Positions 7,972-17,490 of a DNA stretch of 64,000 nt are shown here, in pieces. Under the pieces are notes generated by a model. The model searched no databases, was not told where the DNA came from, and saw only the letters and a program-made list of their open reading frames with translations. The stretch is from Rummeliibacillus sp. POC4 (GTDB lineage Bacteria; Bacillota; Bacilli; Bacillales_A; Planococcaceae): assembly GCF_003576525.1 (NCBI RefSeq), contig NZ_QWUA01000012.1, positions 1 to 64,000 of the forward strand, given 5' to 3'. The translations under genes were made by a program, and so were the position numbers. Position 1 is the stretch's first letter. The number at the start of each line of letters is the position of its first letter.

Positions 7972-8151
7972 TTGTTTGGAGAAAAACCTAAATGTTCTGT
8001 TTGTAGTAAAGAAATTGAGGATAATGAGGTTGTTTTCGTGAAAATGCGTTATCCAAAGCATAAAGGAATGACGGAAATTAAAGCCTATCTAAAAAATGAA
8101 GGTCGTTTCATCTGTGAAGATTGTTTTCATAAGAAGACAAACCAACTTTAA
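7972..8151 (+). CDS. Small zinc-ribbon protein (59 residues, TTG start)
   Basis: A short frame opens with TTG at 7972 behind AAAGGAATGGGGA and ends at a TAA at 8149-8151. It reads MFGEKPKCSVCSKEIEDNEV and ends with RFICEDCFHKK. The two CxxC pairs (C9/C12 and C48/C51) suggest a treble-clef or LIM-like zinc knuckle. Close homologues exist in the Bacillus cereus group as small proteins, sometimes mislabelled as iron-hydroxamate transporter proteins (from memory). It precedes the Nudix gene by 47 bp and may be cotranscribed with it. No function known. Confidence 0.7.
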   Translation: MFGEKPKCSVCSKEIEDNEVVFVKMRYPKHKGMTEIKAYLKNEGRFICEDCFHKKTNQL

Positions 8152-8198
8152 ATACTTAAAAACCACATGCTAAATTTTAGTGAGAGGATGAAAGAGAA

Positions 8199-8696
8199 AT
8201 GGCTATGTCAGACTACTATGAAAAGTTAAGAGATAAACTTGGTTCAGACTTAATTTTTATGCCGTGTGTAGCAGGAATAATTCGAAATGAATTTGGAGAA
8301 ATTTTATTTCAGAACAAAGGGAACGAAGAAAAATGGAGTCTGCCTGCTGGGGCAATTGAACTGGGAGAAGCACCTGCAGAAGCTCTAATTCGAGAAGTTT
8401 GGGAAGAAACTGGTCTTTGTGTTACTCCCAAAAAATTATTAGGAGTATTTGGTGGAAAGGAATTTCGTTATCAGTATCCAAATGGTCATAAAGTTGAGTA
8501 CAATGTGTTCTTATTTGAATGTGAAGTTCAAAGTGGTGAACTAAACCCTATAGACGATGAAACTTTTGAATTACGCTATTTCAACTTTAATGAAATGCCT
8601 GAACTTGCATTACCATATCCTAAATCAGTTTTCGAGTTGACTTCAGACGAAATATTCTTCCAGTGGAACGATGGATGGTTAAAGAAACTTAAATAA
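8199..8696 (+). CDS. Nudix hydrolase
   Basis: 165 residues. The Nudix box (G-x5-E-x7-REUxEExGU) is complete at about residues 51-73, beginning GAIELGEAP and ending REVWEETGL, so metal-dependent hydrolysis of a nucleoside diphosphate derivative is expected. The preceding strand (EEKWSLPAGAIELGE) is typical. A weak AGAGGATGAAAGAG site precedes the start; the Met at the third codon is an alternative. Substrate cannot be read from sequence. Confidence 0.9.
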   Translation: MAMSDYYEKLRDKLGSDLIFMPCVAGIIRNEFGEILFQNKGNEEKWSLPAGAIELGEAPAEALIREVWEETGLCVTPKKLLGVFGGKEFRYQYPNGHKVEYNVFLFECEVQSGELNPIDDETFELRYFNFNEMPELALPYPKSVFELTSDEIFFQWNDGWLKKLK

Positions 8697-8757
8697 TACT
8701 AATTAGTTAAAATACCAATAAAGTAAAAAGGTGAACCAAATAATAAATAATATAAAT

Positions 8758-8805
8758 GTTGACGAGTAAGATCATTTTCAACCCACGCTTACCCGCCAAC
8801 GTTGA
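8758..8805 (-). terminator. Long stem-loop after the hexosaminidase gene
   Basis: On the minus strand GTTGGCGGGTAAG (8800-8788) can pair with CTTACTCGTCAAC (8770-8758), 13 pairs including two G-U. It sits just past the stop of the gene ending at 8815. The following sequence is AT-rich but lacks a true T run, so terminator action is likely but not certain. Confidence 0.45.
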
Positions 8806-8814
8806 CTGTACATA

Positions 8815-10557
8815 TTAATGCAAATAATTTTTCAAAAGGCTATTAATAGAGTTGTTTATTTCATTTATGTTCGGATTTTTTACCTTTTTGTCGTTAATGT
8901 TATATTTCCTTTTTAGTTGGATAATTCTTTCTGTACTTTCATTTAATCTTTGTTCGGAAATTTCTCCATTTTGAACAGCCCTTTTTAAAGAGGCGATAAT
9001 TTTCACGACATTATCATAATTATGGCCTACTAAAATAATATCGCTTCCTGCCTTAACCGATTCTACCGCTGCTTTGCCTATATCAAAATGTTCTGTGATA
9101 GCTCCCATCGTCATATCGTCCGTTATGATGACTCCATTGAAACTAAGTTTATTTCTAAGTAAATCTGTCATGATTGCTTTTGACATAGACGCCGGATTTG
9201 TTTTATCCAATTTAGGCAATAAAATATGAGCGACCATCACAACATCTGCTCCATCATCTATCGCACGTTCAAATGGTATTAACTCTAGTTCTTTCAGTTC
9301 CTTCAAGCTTTTATTTACAATCGGGAGATCTAGATGAGAATCAACTGATGTATCTCCATGTCCAGGAAAGTGCTTAATTGTCGGGATAACGTTTTGCGAC
9401 TGAATCCCTTTCATCGTTTGAATCCCAAGTTCACTTACGATTTCAAGATTGTTTCCAAATGAGCGATCTCCGATAACAGGGTTATTCGGATTACTATTAA
9501 TATCAAGAACAGGTGCAAAATCGAGATTTAAGCCGAATTCTTTTAATTCTCGGCCTAAAAGTGTTCCGATTTTATAAGAAAACTCACGATTATTTACCTT
9601 TCCAATCTGTTCATTAGTAGGAAAATTAGTAAGTCCTCCGGGCAATCTTGTTACACGTCCACCCTCTTGGTCAGTACTTAAAAATAGCGGTAGACGCGAA
9701 CTGTTTTCAGTTTTCAATTGATTTACAAGTTGAATGGTTTGTGCAGGGGTGTTGAAATTATTTTTGTAAAAAATAATGCCCCCAATATGGAATTGGTTTA
9801 CTAATTTTTTGGTGTTAGCATCCATCGTGGTTCCAGAAATCCCAGCAAGAATCATTTGCCCAATTTTTTCTTCTAAACTCATTTTAGAAACCACCTCTGA
9901 AGGGAGTGTAACTTCTGGCTGTTTTCCAACATGTGCTTGTTGATCTATTTTCGTATAGAGTGAGATATGGTCAACTTTAGGATTTGGTTCCTGCTCTGTT
10001 GTATTAGACAATACCCATAATAATTCAGTTGAAGTAGATGCATGGTAGACAAGGATCATTTGATTATGCGTTTTGTCCTTATAATATCGAATGGCATCTG
10101 GCTCTCCTCCAACTTTCTTAATATCATTTAAGGATATCTTTTGTAGTTCGGAATCATAAGATCGTAAATCATTCACAGTCTTACCGGCATAGCCAATTGT
10201 AGATTGATGACTTTCGTACCCTTCATACCTACCTTTAGCAGCCTCTGTTACAGAATCTGACTTTCCCCACTTTTTATTTACTTCCTGCCATGCTGTTTTA
10301 CCTGAAACAAAAGGAATGTTCGGAACCTTCCCTACCTTAGATAATGAAAAAGTTTCCTCAACAAGTTTTGAAATCTGCTCATCTCCCAAATCGGCTGTTT
10401 TTTTATCGGTTGGATGATAAGTTATCACTGTCTTCTCTTTTGCCGGTGTTTTTTTGTTTTCTTTAATTGCGTAAACAGCCATGAACAATGCTAAAGTTAA
10501 AAGCGGAATCGTAAAAATCAGTAGCAGCTTTTTCCATGGAAATCTTTTTCTATGCAT
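8815..10557 (-). CDS. Glycoside hydrolase family 3 beta-N-acetylhexosaminidase with N-terminal DUF4309 domain
   Basis: 580 residues. A single membrane anchor or uncleaved signal is at about 9-30 (KKLLLIFTIPLLTLALFMAV). Residues about 60-205 resemble the YjgB/DUF4309 domain (FVSGKTAWQEVNKKWGKSD, with IGYAGKTVNDLRSYD). From about 215 the protein is a GH3 NagZ-type hexosaminidase: DQEGGRVTRLPGG, the general acid/base loop KHFPGHGDTSVDSHLDLP, and the nucleophile in ITDDMTMGAI. It should act outside the membrane on muropeptides or wall amino sugars. The NagZ core is normal; the added N-terminal domain is the less usual part. Confidence 0.85.
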   Translation of the reverse strand: MHRKRFPWKKLLLIFTIPLLTLALFMAVYAIKENKKTPAKEKTVITYHPTDKKTADLGDEQISKLVEETFSLSKVGKVPNIPFVSGKTAWQEVNKKWGKSDSVTEAAKGRYEGYESHQSTIGYAGKTVNDLRSYDSELQKISLNDIKKVGGEPDAIRYYKDKTHNQMILVYHASTSTELLWVLSNTTEQEPNPKVDHISLYTKIDQQAHVGKQPEVTLPSEVVSKMSLEEKIGQMILAGISGTTMDANTKKLVNQFHIGGIIFYKNNFNTPAQTIQLVNQLKTENSSRLPLFLSTDQEGGRVTRLPGGLTNFPTNEQIGKVNNREFSYKIGTLLGRELKEFGLNLDFAPVLDINSNPNNPVIGDRSFGNNLEIVSELGIQTMKGIQSQNVIPTIKHFPGHGDTSVDSHLDLPIVNKSLKELKELELIPFERAIDDGADVVMVAHILLPKLDKTNPASMSKAIMTDLLRNKLSFNGVIITDDMTMGAITEHFDIGKAAVESVKAGSDIILVGHNYDNVVKIIASLKRAVQNGEISEQRLNESTERIIQLKRKYNINDKKVKNPNINEINNSINSLLKNYLH

Positions 10558-10785
10558 TTTTCTAATTTCTCTTTCTCCTACCGGAATTATTTTTAACTAT
10601 CCTCTTCTTTCTGGCGAAAAGCCCCAATTTAAGTGAGGGGCTGTTGATGAAGGTTTAGTATAAATTCAATTTAGAGCTTATTATATCCTTCTATTTTATG
10701 TATGTATTTGGTCATTTGATCTTTCATAATTTGTTATGTGATTAATAAGGAGCTTTCTTCGTAGCTGTGTGGAGTTTATTTTCAT

Positions 10786-10817
10786 AAAAAAAGGGACTCT
10801 GCATACTTGCAAGTCCC
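10786..10817 (-). terminator. Terminator of the yyaL-like gene
   Basis: Minus strand GGGACT (10817-10812) and AGTCCC (10798-10793) form the stem, followed by a run of seven T. It lies seven bases past the stop codon region of the gene ending at 10824. A second, weaker hairpin (AGCCCC/GGGGCT, 10620-10642) lies further down. Confidence 0.85.
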
Positions 10818-10823
10818 CATTCT

Positions 10824-12785
10824 TTATTTATTTTTCAATACTTCTAAAGCTTTTGTTGGATCTTTAATGGCTAATTGGCAACTGTAATTTTGACATACTT
10901 GTAATTCAAAGTCGCCTTGTTGTTTTAGATGCCAAACGTCAAATGGACGATATTGTGAGAAAAGTTCCGTGTGGATTTCATCTGTTGGGTTTGTTAGATG
11001 AATTTCACTTGAGGCTGATTGATGGGTCAACATGAGTTGCAATAGCCACAAGGTTGCGGAAGGAAATCGATTAATATCTGCGGAAAATGCGTTAAGAACT
11101 TCGTCAGCTAGTTTGATATATTCTTCCTTTTCAGTGAGTTTTCCAAGTCGCCAAAGTTGCATAGCAATGGTGCTATTCCCTGCAGGATAAGCATTATCTA
11201 TAGCAGTCTTTTCTCGAACGATTAATGTTTCAGCTGCATGATTCGTAATGTAAAAGCCACCATTTTCTTGATCATGGAATTGTGAAAGCGTCTCTTCAAC
11301 CAATTTTTCTGAACGATTTAAGTAAACTGAATCCCCCGTTGCTAAGTAAAGCTCATTTAATGCCCATAAATAATTCGCATAATCGTCGATAAAAGCAGAC
11401 TGTTTAGCTTGTCCATCTCGATAACTAACTAGCAACTTCCCTTTCTTTACAAGATGCGTTTGCAAAAAATCATCCACTGATTTAGCAAGGTCGATAAATG
11501 TTTTATCTTCAAATACAGCCCCTGCTTTTGCCAATGCACTGATTAATAACGCATTCCAAGAAGTAAGAATTTTATCATCCACATTAGGATAGACTCTTTT
11601 TTCTCGATAGTCTAGCAGCGATTTACGACATTGTTCCAGTTCCTCTTGAGAAAGGAGCATTTTTTCCGTTTTAATTAGATTCGGAATATTTTTCCCTTCA
11701 AAATTACCATGCGGACTAATATTAAAAGTTTTGGCATATTTAGTCCCTTTTTCTTTTCCAAGGATTTCAATGATTTCATCGTATGACCAAATATAATATT
11801 TTCCCTCTACACCTTCACTATCTGCATCAATCGCACTATAAAATCCACCTTCTGGACTTTGCATTTCTCGTTGTAAAAATGTCATCGTTTCAAACACTAC
11901 TTGCTTAAAGGAATCATCTTTCGTAATTTGATAGGCTTCTGTATAACAATGCAATAAAAGTGCTTGGTCATAGAGCATCTTCTCAAAATGCGGAACGAGC
12001 CACATTTGATCGGTAGAATATCGTGCAAAACCGAAGCCGATATGGTCGTAAATCCCTCCAAGATGCATTTGCTCTAATGTTTTCGTTGCCATCAGTAGAG
12101 CACTTTCTTTTCCCGTTGAACGATAATAGCGCAGTAAATATAAAATTTGACCAGCAGTTGGAAATTTAGGCGCTGTTCCAAAGCCTCCATAAATACCGTC
12201 AAAATTGGACTGCAAATTTTGAAATGCTTCCTTCGTTCGCATTGATGGTATAGGTGAACTCTCTTGCTGTGCCATATCATGTAATGCTGTCACAACATTG
12301 TCCACAACTGTTGCAATTTGCCCTGGATCTTCATGATATACCTTAGCTAAATTCGGGATGATCTCCATCATACCCGGTCTGCCATACTTACTATGCTTTG
12401 CAAAATAAGTCCCCGCATAAAACGGCTTCTGATCAGGCGTCAAAAAGACATTCAAAGGCCATCCCCCTGACCCCGTCATCATCTGACACACATTCATATA
12501 AATCGAATCAATATCAGGTCTCTCTTCCCTATCCACCTTAACGCAGATAAAATATTCATTTAATAATGATGCAACTTCCTCATCTTCAAACGATTCATGT
12601 GCCATGACATGACACCAATGACAAGTTGAATATCCAATGCTGACAAGTACCGGTTTATCTTCTTCCTTTGCTTTTTGAAAGGCTTCTTCCCCCCATGGGT
12701 ACCAATTCACAGGATTGTATGCGTGCTGCAAAAGGTAAGGCGAAGTCTCCGCAATGAGTCTATTGGGTTTATCAGTATTAGGCAT
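10824..12785 (-). CDS. yyaL: YyaL-type thioredoxin-domain protein (DUF255 / SSP411 family)
   Basis: 653 residues. The N-terminal thioredoxin-like domain has a CHWC motif at C55-x2-C58 ([18 protein letters not shown]). The rest is an alpha/alpha toroid like six-hairpin glycosidases ([45 protein letters not shown]). The family is widespread and cytosolic; its biochemical role remains unsettled. GAGGGTGATC is close upstream of the start. It stands alone, followed by its own terminator. Confidence 0.9.
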   Translation of the reverse strand: MPNTDKPNRLIAETSPYLLQHAYNPVNWYPWGEEAFQKAKEEDKPVLVSIGYSTCHWCHVMAHESFEDEEVASLLNEYFICVKVDREERPDIDSIYMNVCQMMTGSGGWPLNVFLTPDQKPFYAGTYFAKHSKYGRPGMMEIIPNLAKVYHEDPGQIATVVDNVVTALHDMAQQESSPIPSMRTKEAFQNLQSNFDGIYGGFGTAPKFPTAGQILYLLRYYRSTGKESALLMATKTLEQMHLGGIYDHIGFGFARYSTDQMWLVPHFEKMLYDQALLLHCYTEAYQITKDDSFKQVVFETMTFLQREMQSPEGGFYSAIDADSEGVEGKYYIWSYDEIIEILGKEKGTKYAKTFNISPHGNFEGKNIPNLIKTEKMLLSQEELEQCRKSLLDYREKRVYPNVDDKILTSWNALLISALAKAGAVFEDKTFIDLAKSVDDFLQTHLVKKGKLLVSYRDGQAKQSAFIDDYANYLWALNELYLATGDSVYLNRSEKLVEETLSQFHDQENGGFYITNHAAETLIVREKTAIDNAYPAGNSTIAMQLWRLGKLTEKEEYIKLADEVLNAFSADINRFPSATLWLLQLMLTHQSASSEIHLTNPTDEIHTELFSQYRPFDVWHLKQQGDFELQVCQNYSCQLAIKDPTKALEVLKNK

Positions 12786-12910
12786 TGGATCACCCTCTTT
12801 CTTTAATTACTTCAAACTAAATTGTAACCATAATTATTTATATTTAATAATAAAATAATGGCCCCAAAAACACTCTTTTAGGACGGAAGAGAATAAAGAT
12901 CAAAAAATAA

Positions 12911-12940
12911 TTGACTTTAAATAATTAAACCAGTTATAAT
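12911..12940 (+). promoter_or_regulatory. Sigma-A-type promoter for the 12979 gene
   Basis: TTGACT (12911-12916), an 18-bp spacer, then TATAAT (12935-12940). Transcription would start near 12947, which rules out the upstream in-frame start at 12943 and supports the ATG at 12979. Confidence 0.65.
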
Positions 12941-12978
12941 AATTGGAATTTAAAGGGTATTTTAGGAGGCAGCTTAAA

Positions 12979-13284
12979 ATGCGTAAGGTAGGAATTTTAT
13001 TTGAATTTATGCGAGTGCTCATTTTGTTGTTTTTCTTAACAGCTATTCTATATTATCCGTTAAGAACACTATATGAAACAATTGGTATCGAAACGGAGAA
13101 TTATTTTTATATACTTACTTTTGCTATTTTGTTGATTGTCTATGTTATTTATACGAACAAATTACAATTTACTGGTTTTTATACTAAAGGAGCAAAAAAG
13201 ATGCCACCTAAGATAACATGGTCAATTTTATCGATTTCATTTCTATTAATATCAGTTCCTATAATCATTAACTATTTCGGTTAA
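12979..13284 (+). CDS. Small three-helix membrane protein, function unknown
   Basis: 101 residues, MRKVGILFEFMRVLILLFFL onward. The start at 12979 has TAGGAGG 8-9 bp upstream and fits the promoter at 12911-12940. Three hydrophobic helices are visible (about 10-25, 40-58 and 78-98), the middle pair divided by a basic loop. No conserved motif recognised. Single gene. Confidence 0.65.
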   Translation: MRKVGILFEFMRVLILLFFLTAILYYPLRTLYETIGIETENYFYILTFAILLIVYVIYTNKLQFTGFYTKGAKKMPPKITWSILSISFLLISVPIIINYFG

Positions 13285-13480
13285 ACATTATAGTACCTGC
13301 GCTTTTACATATCTTTCATAAATCAATTCTTTGATAACTACTTCTTTTTATTTTCGACACCACCCCCAACAGAATGGATTTTTCTCAACTACAGCCCCGG
13401 TATTTTAAATACATTCTTTCACATATAAGCTATAATATATATACTGGACTAACTATATATTTAATAAGGGGACAATTCCT

Positions 13481-13675
13481 TTGACCGAGAATAATCATTC
13501 TGAGGCACCAAAAAAGAAAATCAGCCTGCGTGATGCAGTGAAGCAACAGCTTGAAAACAAAAAGAACCAAGCTTCCGCTTATAAAGGAAAACCGAATACC
13601 GACCATTCAACAAAAAAAATGAAAAGCCAACAAACGAAAAAAGCAAGCAATACCCGCAGAAAAATGGGTGTCTAA
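13481..13675 (+). CDS. Small basic protein of unknown function (TTG start)
   Basis: 64 residues, very rich in Lys, Gln and Asn, with no hydrophobic segment and probably disordered. The start is a TTG at 13481 with AAGGGG 8 bp upstream. Its stop codon overlaps the start of ywbE by one base (TAATG), so the two are cotranscribed and translationally coupled. A nucleic-acid-binding role would fit the composition but is only a guess. Confidence 0.6.
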   Translation: MTENNHSEAPKKKISLRDAVKQQLENKKNQASAYKGKPNTDHSTKKMKSQQTKKASNTRRKMGV

Positions 13676-13872
13676 TGAACGGACAAAATCGGAAAGATAT
13701 TTTACCAAGTATGACTGTTGATAGTGTTTTAAAAAAGGATCAAAGAACAGGGAAGCTTACTAGAGGGATTGTAAAAGATATCCTTACCAAATCGGCCACC
13801 CATCCTCACGGTATTAAAGTTAGGCTAACAGATGGACAAATTGGACGAGTCCAGGAAATTCACTCTAAATAA
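13675..13872 (+). CDS. ywbE: YwbE family protein (DUF2196)
   Basis: 65 residues, the standard length for YwbE. Recognised by MNGQNRKDILPSMTVDSVLK, TRGIVKDILTKSATHPHGIK and VRLTDGQIGRVQEI. The fold is probably a small beta-barrel of the KOW/SH3 type. Function unknown in any organism. It is coupled to the basic protein gene upstream and followed by a terminator. Confidence 0.85.
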   Translation: MNGQNRKDILPSMTVDSVLKKDQRTGKLTRGIVKDILTKSATHPHGIKVRLTDGQIGRVQEIHSK

Positions 13873-13880
13873 AAGAAACG

Positions 13881-13925
13881 AAAAAGCATTCAAGGACCAG
13901 TTCAGTTCCCTAAATGCTTTTTATT
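13881..13925 (+). terminator. Terminator after ywbE
   Basis: AAAAGCATT (13882-13890) pairs with AATGCTTTT (13913-13921), followed by T-rich sequence. Confidence 0.75.
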
Positions 13926-14042
13926 ATTTTCACAATAAATGATTTATTTTGGCTATCATCTTTTGAAAGAAATAAAGTTTTTTCAGTTAAAGATGCTAAC
14001 TTAGCAATCTAATTTCTCACAAATTACATATTTCCTAATTCA

Positions 14043-15146
14043 TTACTCCCAAACTTCCTCTGCAATTTCTTTAACAAAACGAAGTTTGCGCCATTGTTCT
14101 TCTTCCGTTAAAATATTACCTTCTTCTGTGGATGAAAAGCCACATTGTGGACTTAGACAAAGTTGTTCAAGCGGTACATAAGTTGCTGCTTCTTTAATGC
14201 GCGCTTTAATCTTTTCTTTATCTTCTAATTCACCTGTTTTAGATGTTATTAATCCTAATACGATTTTTAAATCTTTACGGTTTACATATTTTAATGGTTC
14301 AAAACTGCCTGAACGTTCGTCGTCAAATTCTAAAAATAAACCATCTACGTCTAAACCACCGAAAATCACTTCAGAAGCATAATCATAGCCACCGCTTGTA
14401 AAGTAATTAGATTTATAGTTACCGCGGCAAATATGCATTGTGATTGTTAAATCTTCTGGTTTGTTTGCAATCGATTCGTTAATCATCGTTTGCAATACTT
14501 TTAATTCTTCAGCTGGATCTAAACCTTTAGCACGTAACTTATCATGACCTTCTTGTGAAAATAGATCTGCCCAAGACGTGTCATCTAATTGTAGGTAACG
14601 ACAACCTGCATCATAAAAAGCTTGGATTGCTTTTTGATAAGCTACAATGGTATCTTTTCTAAATTCTTCAATGTCACTATACACTTCTTCGTTCATATCA
14701 ACACGTCGAACAAGCATATTTGGACTTGGAATTGTTTGTTTAACAACTGCTTGACCGGCATGTTGTTTTAAAAATTTGAAATGTTCTATAAATGGATGTG
14801 TTGAAAAATCTATTTTACCAATAACACGAATGCCTTCCTTACGTGTCTCCATGTTATGGAAATCTAAACCTTTCTCTTTCTCGTAATACTCTACGCCATC
14901 AAGGCCGCCTAAAAAGTCAAAATGCCACCAGCTTCTGCGGAATTCACCATCTGTAACTCCTAATAAGCCATTTTCTTTTTGCTTTTCAATAATGCGGATA
15001 ATCTCGTTATCTTCTACTTTTTTCAATTCATCATATGTAATTTCGCCTGATTTATATTGTTCACGTGCCTCTATTAAATTGGCTGGGCGTAATAAGCTAC
15101 CTACTTGATCATAACGAAATGGTATAGTAATAGTTTTTACTGTCAT
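14043..15146 (-). CDS. MetE C-terminal-domain-like methyltransferase (YxjG/YxjH type)
   Basis: 367 residues, the length of stand-alone MetE C-terminal-domain proteins. The start follows AAAAGGGGATAG. The methionine-synthase-like barrel is clear: PFRYDQVGSLLRPANLIEAR at the N-terminus, LQLDDTSWADLF, the zinc ligands in ITMHICRGNY (H and C) and the late cysteine in LSPQCGFSST. These enzymes transfer a methyl group to homocysteine or related thiols; the donor for YxjG/YxjH types is not well settled. No SAM riboswitch or T-box is visible in the 98 bp upstream. The LysR gene directly upstream on the same strand is the likely regulator. Confidence 0.85.
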   Translation of the reverse strand: MTVKTITIPFRYDQVGSLLRPANLIEAREQYKSGEITYDELKKVEDNEIIRIIEKQKENGLLGVTDGEFRRSWWHFDFLGGLDGVEYYEKEKGLDFHNMETRKEGIRVIGKIDFSTHPFIEHFKFLKQHAGQAVVKQTIPSPNMLVRRVDMNEEVYSDIEEFRKDTIVAYQKAIQAFYDAGCRYLQLDDTSWADLFSQEGHDKLRAKGLDPAEELKVLQTMINESIANKPEDLTITMHICRGNYKSNYFTSGGYDYASEVIFGGLDVDGLFLEFDDERSGSFEPLKYVNRKDLKIVLGLITSKTGELEDKEKIKARIKEAATYVPLEQLCLSPQCGFSSTEEGNILTEEEQWRKLRFVKEIAEEVWE

Positions 15147-15244
15147 CGTATCTATCCCCTTTTATTTATAACTTAAGGAGATTGTAGCACGATACATTTG
15201 GTAACAGATAACACATATAAAGTATCTCTAGCTATAGTTTTAAA

Positions 15245-16162
15245 CTATATCCGTTCTTGTTCTTCAGCAATTGCTTCTTTTAAATACTCAATATATATAT
15301 TCGCTAGAGGGCTAGTTTTGACATTTTTATGTGTAATATACCCAACTGTTATACGTTCATCTACATGTAAAGGAACCGCTACGATATCATTACTATTTAA
15401 TTCATGACTAATCACGCCCGTAGAAATTGTATATCCGTTTAGTCCGATTAGTAAATTAAAGAGTGTAGCCCGATCACTAACAGTAATATTTTTAGGCCTT
15501 GAGATGGTACTTAAAATTTCCTCGGAAAAGTAAAAAGAATTATAGTCTCCCTGTTCAAAGGAAAGGTATGGATAAGGAACTAAATCTGATAATGTCACAA
15601 AATCTTGTTTTGCGAGTGGATTTCGTGAGCTAATAAATACATGTGGCTTTGCTTCAAAAAGCTCATGAAATATGAGATTTCCTTCTCTAAGAAATTTATG
15701 AATCACTTTTTTATTGAAATCATTGACATATAAAATGCCTATTTCACTTCGTAGATTTTTTACATCTTCAATAATTTCATAGGTCTTTGTTTCTTTTAAC
15801 GTGAATTCATATTCATCTCGATTGTATTCTTTTAACAAGAGTACAAATGCACTTACCGCAAACGCATAGTGCTGAGCAGATACAGAGAAATGTTGTTGTA
15901 ATGGTTGAGTATTTGAATAGCGATTTTCTAGAAGATCAGCTTGTTCCACTACTTGTCGTGCATACCCTAAAAACTCTGACCCTTCAGGTGTCAAAATAAT
16001 TCCTTTATTGGTTCTTAAAAAAATGATTATGCCAATTTCATGTTCTAACTCTTTAAGTGCATTTGAAAGGCTTGGCTGGCTAATAAATAAATTTTGTGCA
16101 GCTTTACTGATGGAACGACTCCTTGAAACTTCAATTACATATTTTAACTGCTGTAGTGTCAT
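15245..16162 (-). CDS. LysR-family transcriptional regulator
   Basis: 305 residues when started at 16162 (AGAGGT about 9 bp upstream); a frame to 16195 has no better site. The winged helix at residues 1-60 reads MTLQQLKYVIEVSRSRSISK then AAQNLFISQPSLSNALKELE. The remainder is a periplasmic-binding-protein-like effector domain. It lies upstream of and in line with the MetE-like gene, which suggests control of methionine or sulfur metabolism. Effector unknown. Confidence 0.88.
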   Translation of the reverse strand: MTLQQLKYVIEVSRSRSISKAAQNLFISQPSLSNALKELEHEIGIIIFLRTNKGIILTPEGSEFLGYARQVVEQADLLENRYSNTQPLQQHFSVSAQHYAFAVSAFVLLLKEYNRDEYEFTLKETKTYEIIEDVKNLRSEIGILYVNDFNKKVIHKFLREGNLIFHELFEAKPHVFISSRNPLAKQDFVTLSDLVPYPYLSFEQGDYNSFYFSEEILSTISRPKNITVSDRATLFNLLIGLNGYTISTGVISHELNSNDIVAVPLHVDERITVGYITHKNVKTSPLANIYIEYLKEAIAEEQERI

Positions 16163-16333
16163 TATGCTATACCTCTTTCTATGGTGTATTTCCATCTCTC
16201 AGTCAGATGTAATTGTATGTATAGGGATTCTTTCTTCGTTCCCCTTTAGATTATAAGGTCTATAATAAAAAATATTTAAAAATCCCACGATAACTGTAAC
16301 AAACTTAGATCATTTTATCTATATAATTATAGA

Positions 16334-16385
16334 AAAAGCAGATGGTATAGAAATGCATTACCCTTCTATACCATCTGCTTTTATA
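16334..16385 (-). terminator. Terminator of degV-like gene (bidirectional)
   Basis: A near-perfect 18-bp stem: AAGCAGATGGTATAGAA at 16335-16351 with its complement at 16364-16381, T run on both sides. It lies directly past the stop at 16394. Confidence 0.9.
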
Positions 16386-16393
16386 TTTTCATC

Positions 16394-17245
16394 TTAATGT
16401 TCTATCCCTGAAATCCCGAAGCATCCAGGTCCAGAATGCGTAGAAATCGTTGGACCACCTTGTATCCAAGTAATATTTTTAAAACCATTTTCCTTCGCAA
16501 GCTCTTCCATATTCCTTTTTATACTTTCATCAAGTCCTACCGAATAGATTAAAGTTAGCTGTTTTCGGTCAATGTCGTATTGGTCTAAGAAATCTCGCAT
16601 CAGTTTTTCCGCAACTTTGCTCATATTCCCACGATATTTTCTAGTCGGAACAAGCTTTCCTTCCTTTAGTTCGATGCAGGGCTTTATCTTTAACAATGAC
16701 CCTCCAATAAAAGCAATATTGCTCACCCGTCCACCCGCTCTTAAAAACTCTAAACTATCCGGAATAAAAGCAAACTTTGTTTTAGAAGCAATGGATTCAA
16801 TTTTTTCTATTAAATCGATATGGTCAATCGTTGGGTTTTCCTTAAGTAATTTTGCCGCGTACATTACAATTGTGGCTAATCCACCTGTCACATTTAGCGT
16901 ATCAATTAAATATAGATTTTCAAATTCTTTCGCCGCGATTAAGGCACTTTGAAAAGAAGCCGATGATCTTGACGTATACCCCAAGTGTATAATGATGCTA
17001 TCTGGAAATTTCTCTCGAATTCCTGAAAATAAATTATGATATTCCTGTTCATTCGTTGATGTTGTTGTTGGGATTTTTTTAGTACGATTATGATAATCAT
17101 AAACTTCCTCTACAGAGAGCTCGCTCTCTAAATAATCTTTTCCATCCATGATGACATGCATCGGAATGATTTGAATTTGATATTTGTCAATAAAGTCCTT
17201 CTGTAAATCTGCTACACTTTCTGTAGATAAAACAATCTTGCTCAT
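16394..17245 (-). CDS. DegV family fatty-acid-binding protein
   Basis: 283 residues when started at 17245 (GGAAGGG about 8 bp upstream). DegV hallmarks: KIVLSTESVADLQKDFIDKY at the N-terminus, PTTTSTNEQEY, the ligand-loop LGYTSRSSASFQSA, LRAGGRVSNIAFIGGSLLKI and the C-terminal HSGPGCFGI. DegV/FakB-type proteins bind an acyl chain and can present it to a FakA kinase; no FakA gene is in the window. Cytosolic, single gene with a strong terminator. Confidence 0.9.
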   Translation of the reverse strand: MSKIVLSTESVADLQKDFIDKYQIQIIPMHVIMDGKDYLESELSVEEVYDYHNRTKKIPTTTSTNEQEYHNLFSGIREKFPDSIIIHLGYTSRSSASFQSALIAAKEFENLYLIDTLNVTGGLATIVMYAAKLLKENPTIDHIDLIEKIESIASKTKFAFIPDSLEFLRAGGRVSNIAFIGGSLLKIKPCIELKEGKLVPTRKYRGNMSKVAEKLMRDFLDQYDIDRKQLTLIYSVGLDESIKRNMEELAKENGFKNITWIQGGPTISTHSGPGCFGISGIEH

Positions 17246-17490
17246 TGTGCATCCCTTCCAACTCACGCAGCCGTTCACGCGTACGTATATTTTGGGTTAT
17301 TCTAAATATACTCCAGAAGCCAGAATAAAATTATTTTGAAAAAATGCTCTCTCCTCTCACATAGTTACTACATTTTAACTTTTGTTACTTCACCAATTGA
17401 ATGTGGGCTGATATGGTACAAAGTGCAGCCAAAACTAGTTCCATTTTATACTTAGATTCATAGTCACTTTCATACACCTATCCGTATTAC

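Noticed and set aside
8758..8805. Copy of array A4 (AACCCACGC)
   Set aside because: Only one motif, no 21-bp repetition; the sequence is explained by the stem-loop after the hexosaminidase gene.
15147..15244. SAM riboswitch before the MetE-like gene
   Set aside because: Only 98 bp to the LysR gene and no conserved riboswitch sequence or terminator stem.
16008..16256. Plus-strand frame opposite the LysR gene
   Set aside because: Antisense shadow with no ribosome-binding site or family resemblance; many similar antisense frames in the window were dropped for the same reason.
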